Positions 50,469-59,552 of a DNA stretch of 64,000 nt are shown here, piece after piece. The DNA comes from VRUE01 sp035548675 (GTDB lineage Bacteria > Actinomycetota > Thermoleophilia > Solirubrobacterales > 70-9). The position numbers and the translations under genes were made by a program. The stretch spans positions 1 through 64,000 of the forward strand of contig DASZSJ010000089.1 in NCBI GenBank assembly GCA_035548675.1. Direction: 5' to 3'. Under the pieces are notes generated by a model. It ran no database searches, was not told where the DNA came from, and saw only the letters and a list, made by a program, of their open reading frames with translations. Position 1 is the stretch's first letter, and each line of letters opens with the position of its first letter.

Positions 50469-50652
50469 CGCCCCCAAGGGTACCCGGAACTTTGTGCCGA
50501 GATTGCGGAATTGCCACCATGTAGGGAGCGGCGAATTGCAATAGATCTTTCGCAGGCCGTGCGTGACACCCCTGAACTGACAGGCGTTCCGTCCGCGCCA
50601 AAGGCAATCCTGGGAAGTCCCCCCTGAAAGTCGCCGCGAGAGGAGAAGTTTG

Positions 50653-53451
50653 ATGTCCAAGACCGCCGCCAGCACCCCCCAGACCGGTCTGCAGGGCCTC
50701 TCGATAGAGCGGCGGTTTTCGTCTGCCGGCGTGCATCCCTTCGACGAGATCGAGTGGGAGACGCGCGACGCGGTGATCGGCAATCCCGAGAGCCCGGCCT
50801 TCGAACAGCGCGGGGTCGAGTTCCCCAAGAGCTGGTCGCAGAACGCGACCAACATCGTCGCCCAGAAGTACTTCCGCGGGCAGCTCGGCACCGACAAGAG
50901 GGAGTCCTCGGTCAAACAGATGATCGGCCGCGTCGCGGGCACGATCTCGGAGTGGGGCCGTACCGGGGGTTACTTCGCCTCAGCCGAGGACGCCGAGGCC
51001 TTCGAAGCCGAGCTGACCTCGATCCTGCTCAACCAGAAGGCGGCCTTCAACTCGCCGGTCTGGTTCAACGTCGGCTTCGAGGAGCGGCCGCAGTGCTCGG
51101 CCTGCTTCATCCTCAGCGTCGAGGACAACATGGACTCGATCCTCGACTGGAACACCAAGGAGGGCAAGATCTTCCGCGGCGGCTCCGGCTCGGGGATCAA
51201 CCTCTCCAACATCCGCGGCTCGATGGAGCAGCTGGCCAAGGGCGGCACCGCCAGCGGCCCGGTCAGCTTCATGCGCGGCGCCGACTCCTGGGCGGGGACG
51301 ATCAAGTCCGGCGGCAAGACGCGCCGCGCCGCCAAGATGGTCGTGCTCGACGTCGACCACCCCGACATCGAGCACTTCATCTGGTGCAAGGCCGACGAGG
51401 AGAAAAAGGCGGCGGCGCTGCGCGACGCCGGCTTCGACATGTCGATCGACGGCGACGGCTTCACCTCGATCCAGTACCAGAACGCCAACAACTCGGTGCG
51501 GGTCACCGACGAGTTCATGGAGGCGGTCGAGGCCGGCGGCGAGTGGCACCTGACCGCCCGCACCACCGGCGAGTCGGTGAAGACGCTCGACGCGCGCGAG
51601 CTGATGAACCAGATCGCCGACGCCGCCTGGCGCTGCGCCGACCCCGGCGTCCAGTACGACACGATCATCAACCGCTGGCACACCTGCCCCGAGTCGGGCC
51701 GGATCAACGCCTCCAACCCCTGCAGCGAGTACATGCACGTCGACGACTCCGCCTGCAACCTGGCCTCGCTCAACCTGATGAAGTTCCGCCGTCCCGACGG
51801 CAGCTTCGACGTCGACGACTTCGAGCACGCCGTCGACATCGTCTTCCTCGCCCAGGAGATCGTCGTCGGCTTCTCCTCCTACCCGACCGAGGAGATCACC
51901 GAGAACGCCAACAAGTTCCGCCAGCTCGGCCTCGGCTACGCCAACCTCGGCGCCCTGCTGATGTCCGACGGCCTCCCCTACGACTCCGACGCGGGCCGCA
52001 ACGTCGCCGCCGCGATCACGGCGCTGATGACCGGCCGCGCCTACCGCCAGTCGGCGCTGATCGCCGCCGGCGCGACGGGGCCCTACGACGAGTACGAGCG
52101 CAACCGCGAGCCGCACAACGGCGTGATGAGGATGCACCGCGACGCCTCCTACGACGTCGACCCGACCGGGATCAAGGGCGACCTGCTCGAGGCCGCGCAG
52201 CGCGCCTGGGACGAAGCGGTCGAGTTCGGCGAGGAGCACGGCTACCGCAACGCGCAGGCGACGGTGCTGGCGCCGACCGGGACGATCAGCTTCCTGATGG
52301 ACTGCGACACGACCGGGATCGAGCCCGACTTCTCGCTGGTCAAGTTCAAGGAGCTGGTCGGCGGCGGCCAGATGACGATCGTCAACAAGTCGGTGCCGCT
52401 GGCGCTGCGCACGCTCGGCTACGCCGAGCCCCAGGTCGAGCAGATCGACGCCTACATCGCCGAGAACGGCACGATCGTCGGCGCCCCCGACCTCAAGGAT
52501 GAGCACCTGCCGGTCTTCGACGTTGCGGTCGGCGAGCGGGCGATCAGCCACACCGGCCACATCGACATGATGGCGGCGACGCAGCCCTTCATCTCCGGCG
52601 CGATCTCGAAGACGGTCAACCTGCCGCAGAGCGCCACGATCGAGGACATCGCCGACGCCTACACGCGCGGCTGGAAGGGCGGGCTGAAGGCGCTGGCGAT
52701 CTACCGCGACGGCTCGAAGACGGCGCAGGCACTGCGCACCGACGCCCAGGAGGAGAAGGCGGCCGAGGCCGAGGCCGAGGCGGCGCCGGTCGCCCCGGTC
52801 CGCAAGCGGATGCCGCAGGAGCGCGAATCGATCACCCACAAGTTCTCGATCGCCGGCCACGAGGGCTACATCACCACCGGCAAGTACGAGGACGGCTCGG
52901 TCGGCGAGATCTTCCTCACCGACATCGGCAAGGAGGGCTCGACGATGCGCGGGCTGCTCAACGCCTTCGCCACCGCGATCTCGCTCGGCCTCCAGTACGG
53001 CGTGCCGCTCGAGGACTTCGTGCGCAAGTTCAGCTACATGCGCTTCGAGCCGGAGGGCATCACCCAGAACCCGGAGATCCCCTTCGCCAAGTCGATGCCC
53101 GACTACATCATGCGCTGGCTGGCGAGCCGCTTCATCGAGGACACCGAGACGCTCGAGGACCTCGGCATCCTCACCCAGGAGGTGCGGGCCAAGAAGGATG
53201 CCGAGACGAGCCAGCTCGGCCTCGGCATCCCCACCGACACGGCGAGCCCGGCCAACGGCGGCAACGGGGGCGCCGGCAACGGCGGGAACAAGCCGGCTGC
53301 CTCGGCCCTGACCGAAACCCCCCCGGTCGTCCCCGCCCGGATGTCCGGCGGCGAGCTCGGCCCGGCTTGCGAACAGTGCGGCGGCATGATGCAGCGCACC
53401 GGCAGCTGCTACACGTGCTCTTCGTGCGGCAACAACACCGGCTGCGGCTGA
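50653..53451 (+). CDS. nrdJ: Vitamin B12-dependent ribonucleotide reductase
   Basis: Class II RNR of 932 aa, reducing ribonucleotides with adenosylcobalamin. Start ATG 50653 follows AGGAGA. The substrate-site segment 'NSPVWFNVGFEERPQCSACF' has the first active-site Cys, and NASNPCSEYMHVDDSACNLASLNLMKF contains the CxE radical motif. 'ATVLAPTGTISFLMDCDTTG' is the conserved loop. The C-terminus carries ACEQCGGMMQRTGSCYTCSSCGNNTGCG, a zinc-like cysteine tail supplying the redox pair. No cobalamin riboswitch was recognised in the 184-base leader. Confidence 0.96.
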   Translation: MSKTAASTPQTGLQGLSIERRFSSAGVHPFDEIEWETRDAVIGNPESPAFEQRGVEFPKSWSQNATNIVAQKYFRGQLGTDKRESSVKQMIGRVAGTISEWGRTGGYFASAEDAEAFEAELTSILLNQKAAFNSPVWFNVGFEERPQCSACFILSVEDNMDSILDWNTKEGKIFRGGSGSGINLSNIRGSMEQLAKGGTASGPVSFMRGADSWAGTIKSGGKTRRAAKMVVLDVDHPDIEHFIWCKADEEKKAAALRDAGFDMSIDGDGFTSIQYQNANNSVRVTDEFMEAVEAGGEWHLTARTTGESVKTLDARELMNQIADAAWRCADPGVQYDTIINRWHTCPESGRINASNPCSEYMHVDDSACNLASLNLMKFRRPDGSFDVDDFEHAVDIVFLAQEIVVGFSSYPTEEITENANKFRQLGLGYANLGALLMSDGLPYDSDAGRNVAAAITALMTGRAYRQSALIAAGATGPYDEYERNREPHNGVMRMHRDASYDVDPTGIKGDLLEAAQRAWDEAVEFGEEHGYRNAQATVLAPTGTISFLMDCDTTGIEPDFSLVKFKELVGGGQMTIVNKSVPLALRTLGYAEPQVEQIDAYIAENGTIVGAPDLKDEHLPVFDVAVGERAISHTGHIDMMAATQPFISGAISKTVNLPQSATIEDIADAYTRGWKGGLKALAIYRDGSKTAQALRTDAQEEKAAEAEAEAAPVAPVRKRMPQERESITHKFSIAGHEGYITTGKYEDGSVGEIFLTDIGKEGSTMRGLLNAFATAISLGLQYGVPLEDFVRKFSYMRFEPEGITQNPEIPFAKSMPDYIMRWLASRFIEDTETLEDLGILTQEVRAKKDAETSQLGLGIPTDTASPANGGNGGAGNGGNKPAASALTETPPVVPARMSGGELGPACEQCGGMMQRTGSCYTCSSCGNNTGCG

Positions 53452-53644
53452 GCTGCAAAGCGCCCCGCACAAGGGCCTTGGAAGAAGAATTCCGTCCCGT
53501 GAACGGCCGACACATGGACATGGGCCCGCCGCATTAGGACATGGGGCCCGCCGCATCGCGGGTTGGTTCCAACCAGGCCATCGCCTGGAGCACGCGGTGG
53601 CCTGCCACTGGCCATCTTCGCGTAGCGAATTGGTCGGCCGCTAA
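53452..53644. other. Convergent intergenic spacer with small repeats
   Basis: The spacer after nrdJ contains a tandem near-duplication of about 20 bases (GGACATGGGCCCGCCGCAT, twice) and weak hairpins (GGTTCCAACCAGG; GGTGGCC...GGCCATC). No gene. It marks the boundary between the core nrdJ gene and the lower-GC restriction island. Confidence 0.55.
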
Positions 53645-54511
53645 TCAGATCGGCTCAGTTTCAGCCTGGGTCTGAGCGTCGGTCTCACCGACGATGAGAG
53701 TCGGCGCATCGGTTATCACCCAAGGCTCGGGATAGATACCCCGAGTTCGAAAGGCGGCGCCGATGCGACTGAGGAAACGGTGGAGCGGCTCATGGGGTAT
53801 CCGCATGAGCTTGCCGAAGTTCGTGTCCTCATTGAAGTCGTAACCCTCGGACTCCTTCCGTCCATAGCCCGTTTCGTCGACGGGTTCTCCGGCGGCAACC
53901 CTTGCCTTGCCTTGGCGACTGAGGATCGCGGGTGTCTCGTAGTCCCCGAACCAACGACCACCCCCCTCGAGCAGTCTAAAGTCGCGTGCCCGGATGCACT
54001 TGATCATGGAGAACACCCCGAGGTCGATGATGGTGGGGCTGAAGATGTCCTGGTCATCTTCGAGTGGCCGAAGTTGGTATGCAACGACCAAGAGTGCATC
54101 TCTTGCAGGCTCTACGTTCTTGACTGTGACCTTCTGAGTCAATCTCGCAGATGGCTCACGCCGCGTCGGCGGCTTCTTCATCGCAACGCCTTCCGGGTCC
54201 ACGTACGCGAGCTTCAACTCCAGTCGCTTTCCCGAACTATGTACGTAGTCCGGGTAGCCCTCGCGATCTCCGAGGATGCCCTCGGCCTTCGTCAGGCCAA
54301 CGTTCTCTAGATCCGCGTTATATGGAAGGAGGGTGGAGAGCTGTGGAATACACGCATCCATCAACGTCCCGACAATGGTTCCTATCTGGGACGGCTCGAA
54401 CCCAGCTAGGATCGAACGTGGAAGGCGCAGGACCTCGATCGGAAGGTTCAGCAACGGGGAGAGGCACTCCTCCAGCTCTTTCAGTTCCGCCTCGGAAATC
54501 TCAGTTGCCAT
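53645..54511 (-). CDS. Putative PD-(D/E)XK restriction endonuclease
   Basis: The 288-aa protein has a likely nuclease core at about residues 85-105: EGYPDYVHSSGKRLELKLAY, that is PD-x9-ELK of the PD-(D/E)XK fold. It is followed by REPSARLTQKVTVKNV and IDLGVFSMIKCIRARDFRLL. No helicase or ATPase motif is seen, so it is not HsdR. ATG 54511 overlaps the end of the XRE regulator by 11 bases. The divergent neighbours are an HsdM-like methylase and a half HsdS, so this is the probable cutting subunit of that system. Catalytic assignment is by motif only. Confidence 0.68.
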   Translation of the reverse strand: MATEISEAELKELEECLSPLLNLPIEVLRLPRSILAGFEPSQIGTIVGTLMDACIPQLSTLLPYNADLENVGLTKAEGILGDREGYPDYVHSSGKRLELKLAYVDPEGVAMKKPPTRREPSARLTQKVTVKNVEPARDALLVVAYQLRPLEDDQDIFSPTIIDLGVFSMIKCIRARDFRLLEGGGRWFGDYETPAILSRQGKARVAAGEPVDETGYGRKESEGYDFNEDTNFGKLMRIPHEPLHRFLSRIGAAFRTRGIYPEPWVITDAPTLIVGETDAQTQAETEPI

Positions 54512-54788
54512 AAGGGCCTTCCGCCAACGCCGAACGCAGATCGCCCGGCACAACCGCCTCGAGCTCTATGTCGAGCACGCGGCAGATGTCGAGGACCTCA
54601 ATAAGGTCCACGCGACGATCTCCGGTCTCAATCTTCGAGATGTAAGACTGGGGACGCCCCACCCGTGTCGCCAACTCCTTCTGACCAATCCCCTGGGCTT
54701 CGCGGGCACGCCGGAGGCGGCCTAGCATCTCGACGTATCTGGGATCGTGGATCGACTTCATCGAATATCCCAAGTCAGGTTTCTGCAT
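54501..54788 (-). CDS. XRE-family regulator (C-protein-like)
   Basis: A 95-aa (or 86-aa from Met 10) helix-turn-helix protein: 'MLGRLRRAREAQGIGQKELA' then TRVGRPQSYISKIETGDRRVDLIEVLDICRVLDI. Small XRE regulators directly upstream of, and overlapping, a restriction gene act as controller (C) proteins that delay nuclease expression. The divergent arrangement with the methylase supports that role. The 100-base AT-rich gap to the methylase carries ATGACGTCAT. Confidence 0.8.
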   Translation of the reverse strand: MQKPDLGYSMKSIHDPRYVEMLGRLRRAREAQGIGQKELATRVGRPQSYISKIETGDRRVDLIEVLDICRVLDIELEAVVPGDLRSALAEGPYGN

Positions 54789-54858
54789 GTCGGAGCAATA
54801 TCAGCAAAAGGCTTCTATAAGCGGGGAGAAAACCCAATTTAGGATATATCAAAGTTGA

Positions 54859-54868
54859 ATGACGTCAT
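54859..54868. promoter_or_regulatory. ATGACGTCAT palindrome in the RM divergent promoter
   Basis: A perfect 10-bp palindrome in a short AT-rich divergent region between the XRE regulator and the methylase gene, 22 bases before the GTG of the latter. It is a candidate operator of the XRE protein. Confidence 0.35.
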
Positions 54869-54890
54869 ACAAGAGCAGTAGGGTTGCCGC

Positions 54891-56198
54891 GTGGCGCAGA
54901 GACATGGTCTGCAATCCGGTGATCTTCAGTCGATCTTCGGCCGGCTGGAGGAGCTAGTTCTTGCCAACTCAGGGGAGGACGAGTTCCAGGAGATCTTCAA
55001 GCTGCTTGTCGCAAAGCTCTATACCGAGAAACATCCTTCGGAGTCCATCTGCTTCGGGGTACAGGGGACCCCAGAGGAGACGACCGCTGAGATCAACAAG
55101 TTGATCGCGATGGCGGCAAATAGGTGGAAAGGCATTGTCGTCGGAGATCCGAGATCCCGTCTGACACCCGACCATCTAGCGATCTGCGTCGAGGCGATTG
55201 AGTCCGAGACACTGCTCGACGCGAGCCTGGAGGTTTTGGACGGAGCGTTCGAGTACCTGGTAGCACGCTCTGCGAAGGGCTCGAAAGGACAGTACTTCAC
55301 CCCGCGTCACGTAATCGACTGCTGCGTCCAGATCGCAGATCCCGATGCGGACGAGCTTGTGATCGACCCCGCGTCCGGCTCGGCCGGCTTCCTCGTTCAC
55401 ACGCTCCTTCACGTGACCGGGAGCCGCCAGCTTGATGCGGCAGAGTACGCAAGTAGGAACCTCTGGGGCTTCGACTTCGATCAACGCGCGATCCAGGTGG
55501 CGAAGGCGTTGATGCTGCTTGCTGGCGACGGTCATACCAACCTCTACCGCGCGAACAGCCTCCTGACATCGCGAGGGACTCACAGCTTGCCAGCCAATGA
55601 CGAGGAGGGTGAGACTCTGATGGGAGTCGAGGACGTTGTAAGGACCCGACTGGGACGCTCCTTCAAGGGCTTCGACATCGTGCTTACCAATCCGCCCTTT
55701 GCCGGCGAGATCCGGGAGAACAGCCTGCTGGAAGCGTATGACCTGTACCGACCGGGCCGACGCATCGAGCGAGACATCATCTTCCTGGAGCGCTGTCTTC
55801 AGCTTCTCCGCCCTGGCGGGCGCATCGGCATCGTCCTACCCCACAACAAGCTCGGCGGCAGCGCCTGGGCATACGCGCGCGACTGGCTGCTACGCCAGAT
55901 GCGTGTCGTCGCTGTTCTCAGTCTGGGCCGGAACACGTTTCTTCCTCACACTCATCAAAAGGCGGACGTCCTTTTCGGCGTCAAACGCGCTCGCCCTGAA
56001 GAGCCCTCGCCCGACGAGGAGATCTTGTTCTTGCTCAGTGAGCGGGCTGGTAAAGACTCGAAGGGAAGGATTGTCGAGAGGGCGGGGAGTGAGCCAGGAG
56101 ACCCGGCTTGGACCAGAGCAGATCATGACCTCGACGAGGTGGTGACCGCCTTTCGCGACTTCATTGCCGCTAGCGAGACACCATGGGGGGCGAATTAG
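54891..56198 (+). CDS. N-6 adenine DNA methyltransferase (HsdM-like)
   Basis: GTG 54891 starts the only plausible frame. An N-terminal helical region (DEFQEIFKLLVAKLYTEKHP) precedes the methylase fold: 'KGQYFTPRHVIDCCVQIADP', motif I VIDPASGSAGFLVHTLL (about 163-179), GFDFDQRAIQVAKALMLLAGDG, and motif IV FDIVLTNPPFAGEI (about 265). 'ERDIIFLERCLQLLRPGGRI' follows. These are the marks of type I/BcgI-type M subunits. At 435 aa it lacks a fused specificity domain; the specificity gene overlaps its end. GC content is lower than the neighbouring core genes. Confidence 0.9.
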   Translation: MAQRHGLQSGDLQSIFGRLEELVLANSGEDEFQEIFKLLVAKLYTEKHPSESICFGVQGTPEETTAEINKLIAMAANRWKGIVVGDPRSRLTPDHLAICVEAIESETLLDASLEVLDGAFEYLVARSAKGSKGQYFTPRHVIDCCVQIADPDADELVIDPASGSAGFLVHTLLHVTGSRQLDAAEYASRNLWGFDFDQRAIQVAKALMLLAGDGHTNLYRANSLLTSRGTHSLPANDEEGETLMGVEDVVRTRLGRSFKGFDIVLTNPPFAGEIRENSLLEAYDLYRPGRRIERDIIFLERCLQLLRPGGRIGIVLPHNKLGGSAWAYARDWLLRQMRVVAVLSLGRNTFLPHTHQKADVLFGVKRARPEEPSPDEEILFLLSERAGKDSKGRIVERAGSEPGDPAWTRADHDLDEVVTAFRDFIAASETPWGAN

Positions 56199-56857
56199 CC
56201 GTGGCTCGTTTCGCTTCCGCTCGGATTTCGGAGCTGGATAGCGGACTGATCCTCGCCCCCGAGCGGTATGACCCGACGCGTCGCAGTCTGGGCCAAACGG
56301 ACAAGACCGTGGGCGACCTTGTCCACCTCGTCAGCGCTCAGATCAACCAGAAAACTGCCGATCCAGCGGCTCGATACCTGGTTCTGGACACGGGTGATGC
56401 GCGGGAAGGGATCGTTGTGACACAAAAGGAACCCGTCGGCGCAGCCGACATCCGTAGTCCAAAGAAGGGCGTCGAGCCGGGTGACGTCATCATCTCGCGG
56501 CTTCGGCCTTACCTGAAACAGGTCGCAGTCATTGATGCAGCCCTGTGGTCGAGGACCGATCACGTCGTTTGCAGTACTGAGTTCTACGTCCTACGAGCGA
56601 AGGGGCGAGGAAGCCTCGGTTTTCTTGTCCCCTGGCTGCTTGCCGAGCCCGTCCAGGCCGTCTTGGCGGCCGCGCAGGAGGGGGGACATCATCCTCGGTT
56701 CAACAGCGACGTCCTGCGCGAGCTCCCGGTGCCCGATGCGGTATGGAGCAAGCGGGGGGAGGCTTCGAAGCGAATGGAAAAGGCTGTCAAATGGCAGCGG
56801 CAGGGCGAGCAGACTGTGCGAGGTCTGATCGAGACTGCCTCCACTGACGGAGGTTGA
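56183..56857 (+). CDS. Half-size HsdS-like specificity subunit
   Basis: The 224-aa protein has one target-recognition-like domain: 'ISRLRPYLKQVAVIDAALWS', RTDHVVCSTEFYVLRAKGRGSLGFLVPWLL (the typical 'cSTEFyVLR' of HsdS TRDs), and HHPRFNSDVLRELPVPDAVW. A helical conserved segment ends the chain. Full HsdS proteins have two such halves, so this one would dimerise or recognise a half site. It overlaps the methylase by 16 bases (a GTG at 56201 is an alternative start). Confidence 0.82.
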   Translation: MGGELAVARFASARISELDSGLILAPERYDPTRRSLGQTDKTVGDLVHLVSAQINQKTADPAARYLVLDTGDAREGIVVTQKEPVGAADIRSPKKGVEPGDVIISRLRPYLKQVAVIDAALWSRTDHVVCSTEFYVLRAKGRGSLGFLVPWLLAEPVQAVLAAAQEGGHHPRFNSDVLRELPVPDAVWSKRGEASKRMEKAVKWQRQGEQTVRGLIETASTDGG

Positions 56858-56977
56858 CGGGTATCGATGCCACCCAGCGTGGCCGGTGAACGCGATCGCG
56901 CCGAGAGGTCGCGTGAGGAAGGGCCGCTGCGATGCGGGAGCGAGCCCGCTCGGGCTCTCAGCTGAGCACGACCCCGC

Positions 56978-58318
56978 TCAGCTGAGCACGACCCGCGCGT
57001 TGTGGCGCGGGGTCTCGGTGATGGCGCGGCGGAAGACCGGCTCAGGCCTGGGGTCGGCGGGATGGATCCGCCAGCGGCCGACCAGCTCTTTGAGCACGAC
57101 GGCCATCTCGAACTGGGCAAAGGAGGCGCCGAGGCAGCGGCGCACGCCACCGCCGAAGGGGATCCAGGTGTAGGTGCCCGGCGGGTTGTCGAGGAAGCGC
57201 TCGGGCAGGAAGCGCTGCGGCTCGGGATAGATCTCCGGGTTGCGGTGGACGAGGTAGACGCTGGGCGCGACCGAGACGCCCGCCGGCAGCTCGTAGCCGC
57301 CGATCTCAACCGGCTCGGTCAGCCTGCGCAGGACGATCGAGATCACCGGGCGCAGGCGCAGCGTCTCCTGGATCGTCGCGGTGACGTACTCCTCGCGCCC
57401 CTCCCCCACCTCGGCGCGCAGGCGCTCGAGCTTGTCCGGGTTGCGGGTCAGCCGCTCGACCGCCCAGGCGAGCGAGGTCGCGGTCGTCTCGTGGCCGGCG
57501 ACGAGCAGGGTGAGCAGCTCGTCGCGCATCTCCTCGTCGCGCATCGGGCTGCCGTCCTCGTGGCGGGCGGAGACGAGCATCGAGAGCACGTCGTCGCGCT
57601 CCTCGACGTCGCCGGCGGCGCGGCGCTCGGCGATCTCGCGGTAGATCAGCCCGTTGACCCGCTCGATGCGGCGGCGGAAGGGGCCGAACCCGCGCACGCG
57701 GCCGGGGCCGATCAGCAGGACCGGGAGCAGGACCTTGGGGTTGGTGGTGAGGTCGAGGAAGTCGCGCAGGGCCTCGCGCAGCTCGGCCATCCGCTCTCCC
57801 CCGCGCACGCCGAAGACCGTCTGCAGGATGATCTCCAGGGTCAGCGCCTGCATCCGCGGGCGCAGCTCATACGGCGTGCCGCTGGGCCAGTTGCCGATCT
57901 CGCTCGCCGCGATCTCCCGCATCGCCTGCTCGTAACCCTGCATGCGGGCCCCGTGGAAGGGCGGCAGCAGCAGCTTGCGCTGGCTCATGTGGGGCTTCTC
58001 GTCGAGTACCAGGAGCGAGTTGCGGCCGAGGATCGGAGCGAGGATCTGGTTGCCCTCGCCGGCGTGGAAGACCCGCGGGTCGCCGGTGAAGACCTGCTTG
58101 ACCGCCTCCGGGTCGGCGAGGATCACCCAGGTCCCTTCGTAGGCGATGCGCAGCGCGAACATGTCGCCGTAACGGTCCTGGCAGGCGTAGAGGAGGCGCC
58201 GCGCCTGGCGCGACCAGATCGCCGTCTGGATCGGCCCCGGCAATGGCGGCGAGGGCGGCAGGCCCCGCTCGATCGCCCCGGGAAGGGGCTGCGGAGCCGT
58301 TGTCGTCGCTGCCTCCAT
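56978..58318 (-). CDS. Cytochrome P450
   Basis: A 446-aa monooxygenase. I-helix LTLLVAGHETTATSLAWAVE, ExxR in TIQETLRLRPV, and heme-binding WIPFGGGVRRCLGASFAQFE (FxxGxxxCxG, Cys near residue 391) are complete. The N-terminus PLPGPIQTAIWSRQARRLLYACQDRYGDMF is of the CYP110/P450 class common in actinobacteria and cyanobacteria. Redox partners are not adjacent. ATG 58318 is divergent from the esterase gene. The terminal 18 bases around the stop are duplicated just downstream. Confidence 0.95.
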   Translation of the reverse strand: MEAATTTAPQPLPGAIERGLPPSPPLPGPIQTAIWSRQARRLLYACQDRYGDMFALRIAYEGTWVILADPEAVKQVFTGDPRVFHAGEGNQILAPILGRNSLLVLDEKPHMSQRKLLLPPFHGARMQGYEQAMREIAASEIGNWPSGTPYELRPRMQALTLEIILQTVFGVRGGERMAELREALRDFLDLTTNPKVLLPVLLIGPGRVRGFGPFRRRIERVNGLIYREIAERRAAGDVEERDDVLSMLVSARHEDGSPMRDEEMRDELLTLLVAGHETTATSLAWAVERLTRNPDKLERLRAEVGEGREEYVTATIQETLRLRPVISIVLRRLTEPVEIGGYELPAGVSVAPSVYLVHRNPEIYPEPQRFLPERFLDNPPGTYTWIPFGGGVRRCLGASFAQFEMAVVLKELVGRWRIHPADPRPEPVFRRAITETPRHNARVVLS

Positions 58319-58399
58319 CGCGCCTACAGATGAGGCTAGTACGGGCGGCGGAGCCGCGTGTGAGGTGCGTCTCACAGCAATCGCGTACGCTTTCGCCTC

Positions 58400-59488
58400 G
58401 TGGCCCCGAGGCGGCTCCCCCCGCAGATCGAGCACCGCATCGTGCGCCGGGCATGCGGGCTCTCGCCGCGAACGATCAAGCGCCTGATTGGGCCGCCGCC
58501 GCGGCTCGACGGTCAGGAGCTGGCGCCCGACATCCAGATGCTGTTGGCGCTGATGCGCATGAACGGGGAGACCTCGCTGGTCGAAGGGCGCACGGCCGAG
58601 CAGGCCCGAGCCGAAAGCCGCCAGGGAGCGCCGATCATCGCCGGACCGCCGCGGCCGATGGCGCGGGTGGAAGCGCTGACGATCCCGGGGGCCGGCGGCG
58701 CGATGCCGGCACGGCTCTACGTCGCCCTCGGAACCCCGCAGCCACCGCAGCCGCTGCTCGTCTACTTCCACGGCGGCGGCTGGGTGATCGGCGACCTCGA
58801 CACCCACGACGGCCTCTGCCGCTTCCTCGCCGAGCACGGCGGCTGCCGGGTGCTCTCGGTCGAATACCGCCTTGCTCCCGAGTTCCCCTTTCCGATCCCG
58901 CTCGAAGACGCCGTCGCCGCCTTCGCCTGGGCCCATGAGAACGCCGCCTCGCTCGGCGCCGACCCCGACCGCATGGCGGTCGGCGGGGATTCCGCCGGCG
59001 GCAACATCTCCACCGCCCTCTGCCTGCAGAACCGCGACGCCGGCAACCCGCAGCCGGCGATGCAGCTGCTGCTCTACCCGGTCACCGACGCCGTCGGCGG
59101 GCAGCAGTCGCGCGACACCTTCGCCGAAGGGTTCTGGCTCACGCGCGAGGACATGAGGTGGTTCGAGGACCACTACATCCCCGACGGGATCGCCGACGAC
59201 GACCCGCGCACCTCGGTGATGCGTGCGGAGGACGTCTCGGGCCTGCCGCCCGCCTACGTCGCCACCGCGGGCTTCGACCCGCTGCGCGACGAGGGTGAGA
59301 TCTACGCCGCGCGGATGCGGGAGGCCGGCGTGCAGGTGGTGCTGCAGCGCCACCCCGGCATGATCCACGGCTTCGCCAACCTGACCGCGGTCTGCCCCAA
59401 TGCCGGCGCGGCGATGCTCGAAGTCGCCGGGGCCCTGCGGATGGGACTCGGCCTGACGGCGAGCGAGACGCCGGCCGTCCTCGCCTGA
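58400..59488 (+). CDS. Alpha/beta hydrolase, hormone-sensitive-lipase-type esterase
   Basis: Oxyanion motif LLVYFHGGGWVIGDLDTHD (about residue 125), nucleophile elbow VGGDSAGGNIS (Ser about 197), Asp in GFDPLRDEG, and His in HPGMIHGFANL give a complete catalytic set of the HSL family. The N-terminal cap (about 90 residues) is normal. GTG 58400 is 81 bases from the divergent P450 start. The pairing with a P450 suggests lipid or xenobiotic metabolism; this is inference. Confidence 0.94.
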   Translation: MAPRRLPPQIEHRIVRRACGLSPRTIKRLIGPPPRLDGQELAPDIQMLLALMRMNGETSLVEGRTAEQARAESRQGAPIIAGPPRPMARVEALTIPGAGGAMPARLYVALGTPQPPQPLLVYFHGGGWVIGDLDTHDGLCRFLAEHGGCRVLSVEYRLAPEFPFPIPLEDAVAAFAWAHENAASLGADPDRMAVGGDSAGGNISTALCLQNRDAGNPQPAMQLLLYPVTDAVGGQQSRDTFAEGFWLTREDMRWFEDHYIPDGIADDDPRTSVMRAEDVSGLPPAYVATAGFDPLRDEGEIYAARMREAGVQVVLQRHPGMIHGFANLTAVCPNAGAAMLEVAGALRMGLGLTASETPAVLA

Positions 59489-59517
59489 GGCGACCGGCGC
59501 GGCCACAACAAGCTCCT

Positions 59518-59546
59518 TTCTTATACCCCCAGGGGGTATGTATACT
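59518..59546 (+). promoter_or_regulatory. CsoR-type operator overlapping a promoter
   Basis: ATACCCCCAGGGGGTAT (59523-59539) is a perfect G/C-tract palindrome of the type bound by copper-sensing CsoR repressors. TTCTTA (59518-59523) and TATACT (59541-59546) with a 17-base spacer flank it. The predicted start, seven bases after the -10, is the A of ATG 59553, so the message may be leaderless. Confidence 0.7.
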
Positions 59547-59552
59547 CGGCGC

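Noticed and set aside
50469..50652. Possible cobalamin riboswitch upstream of the B12-dependent nrdJ
   Set aside because: No B12-box-like sequence or long multi-stem layout could be found in the 184 bases; only weak promoter-like hexamers are present.
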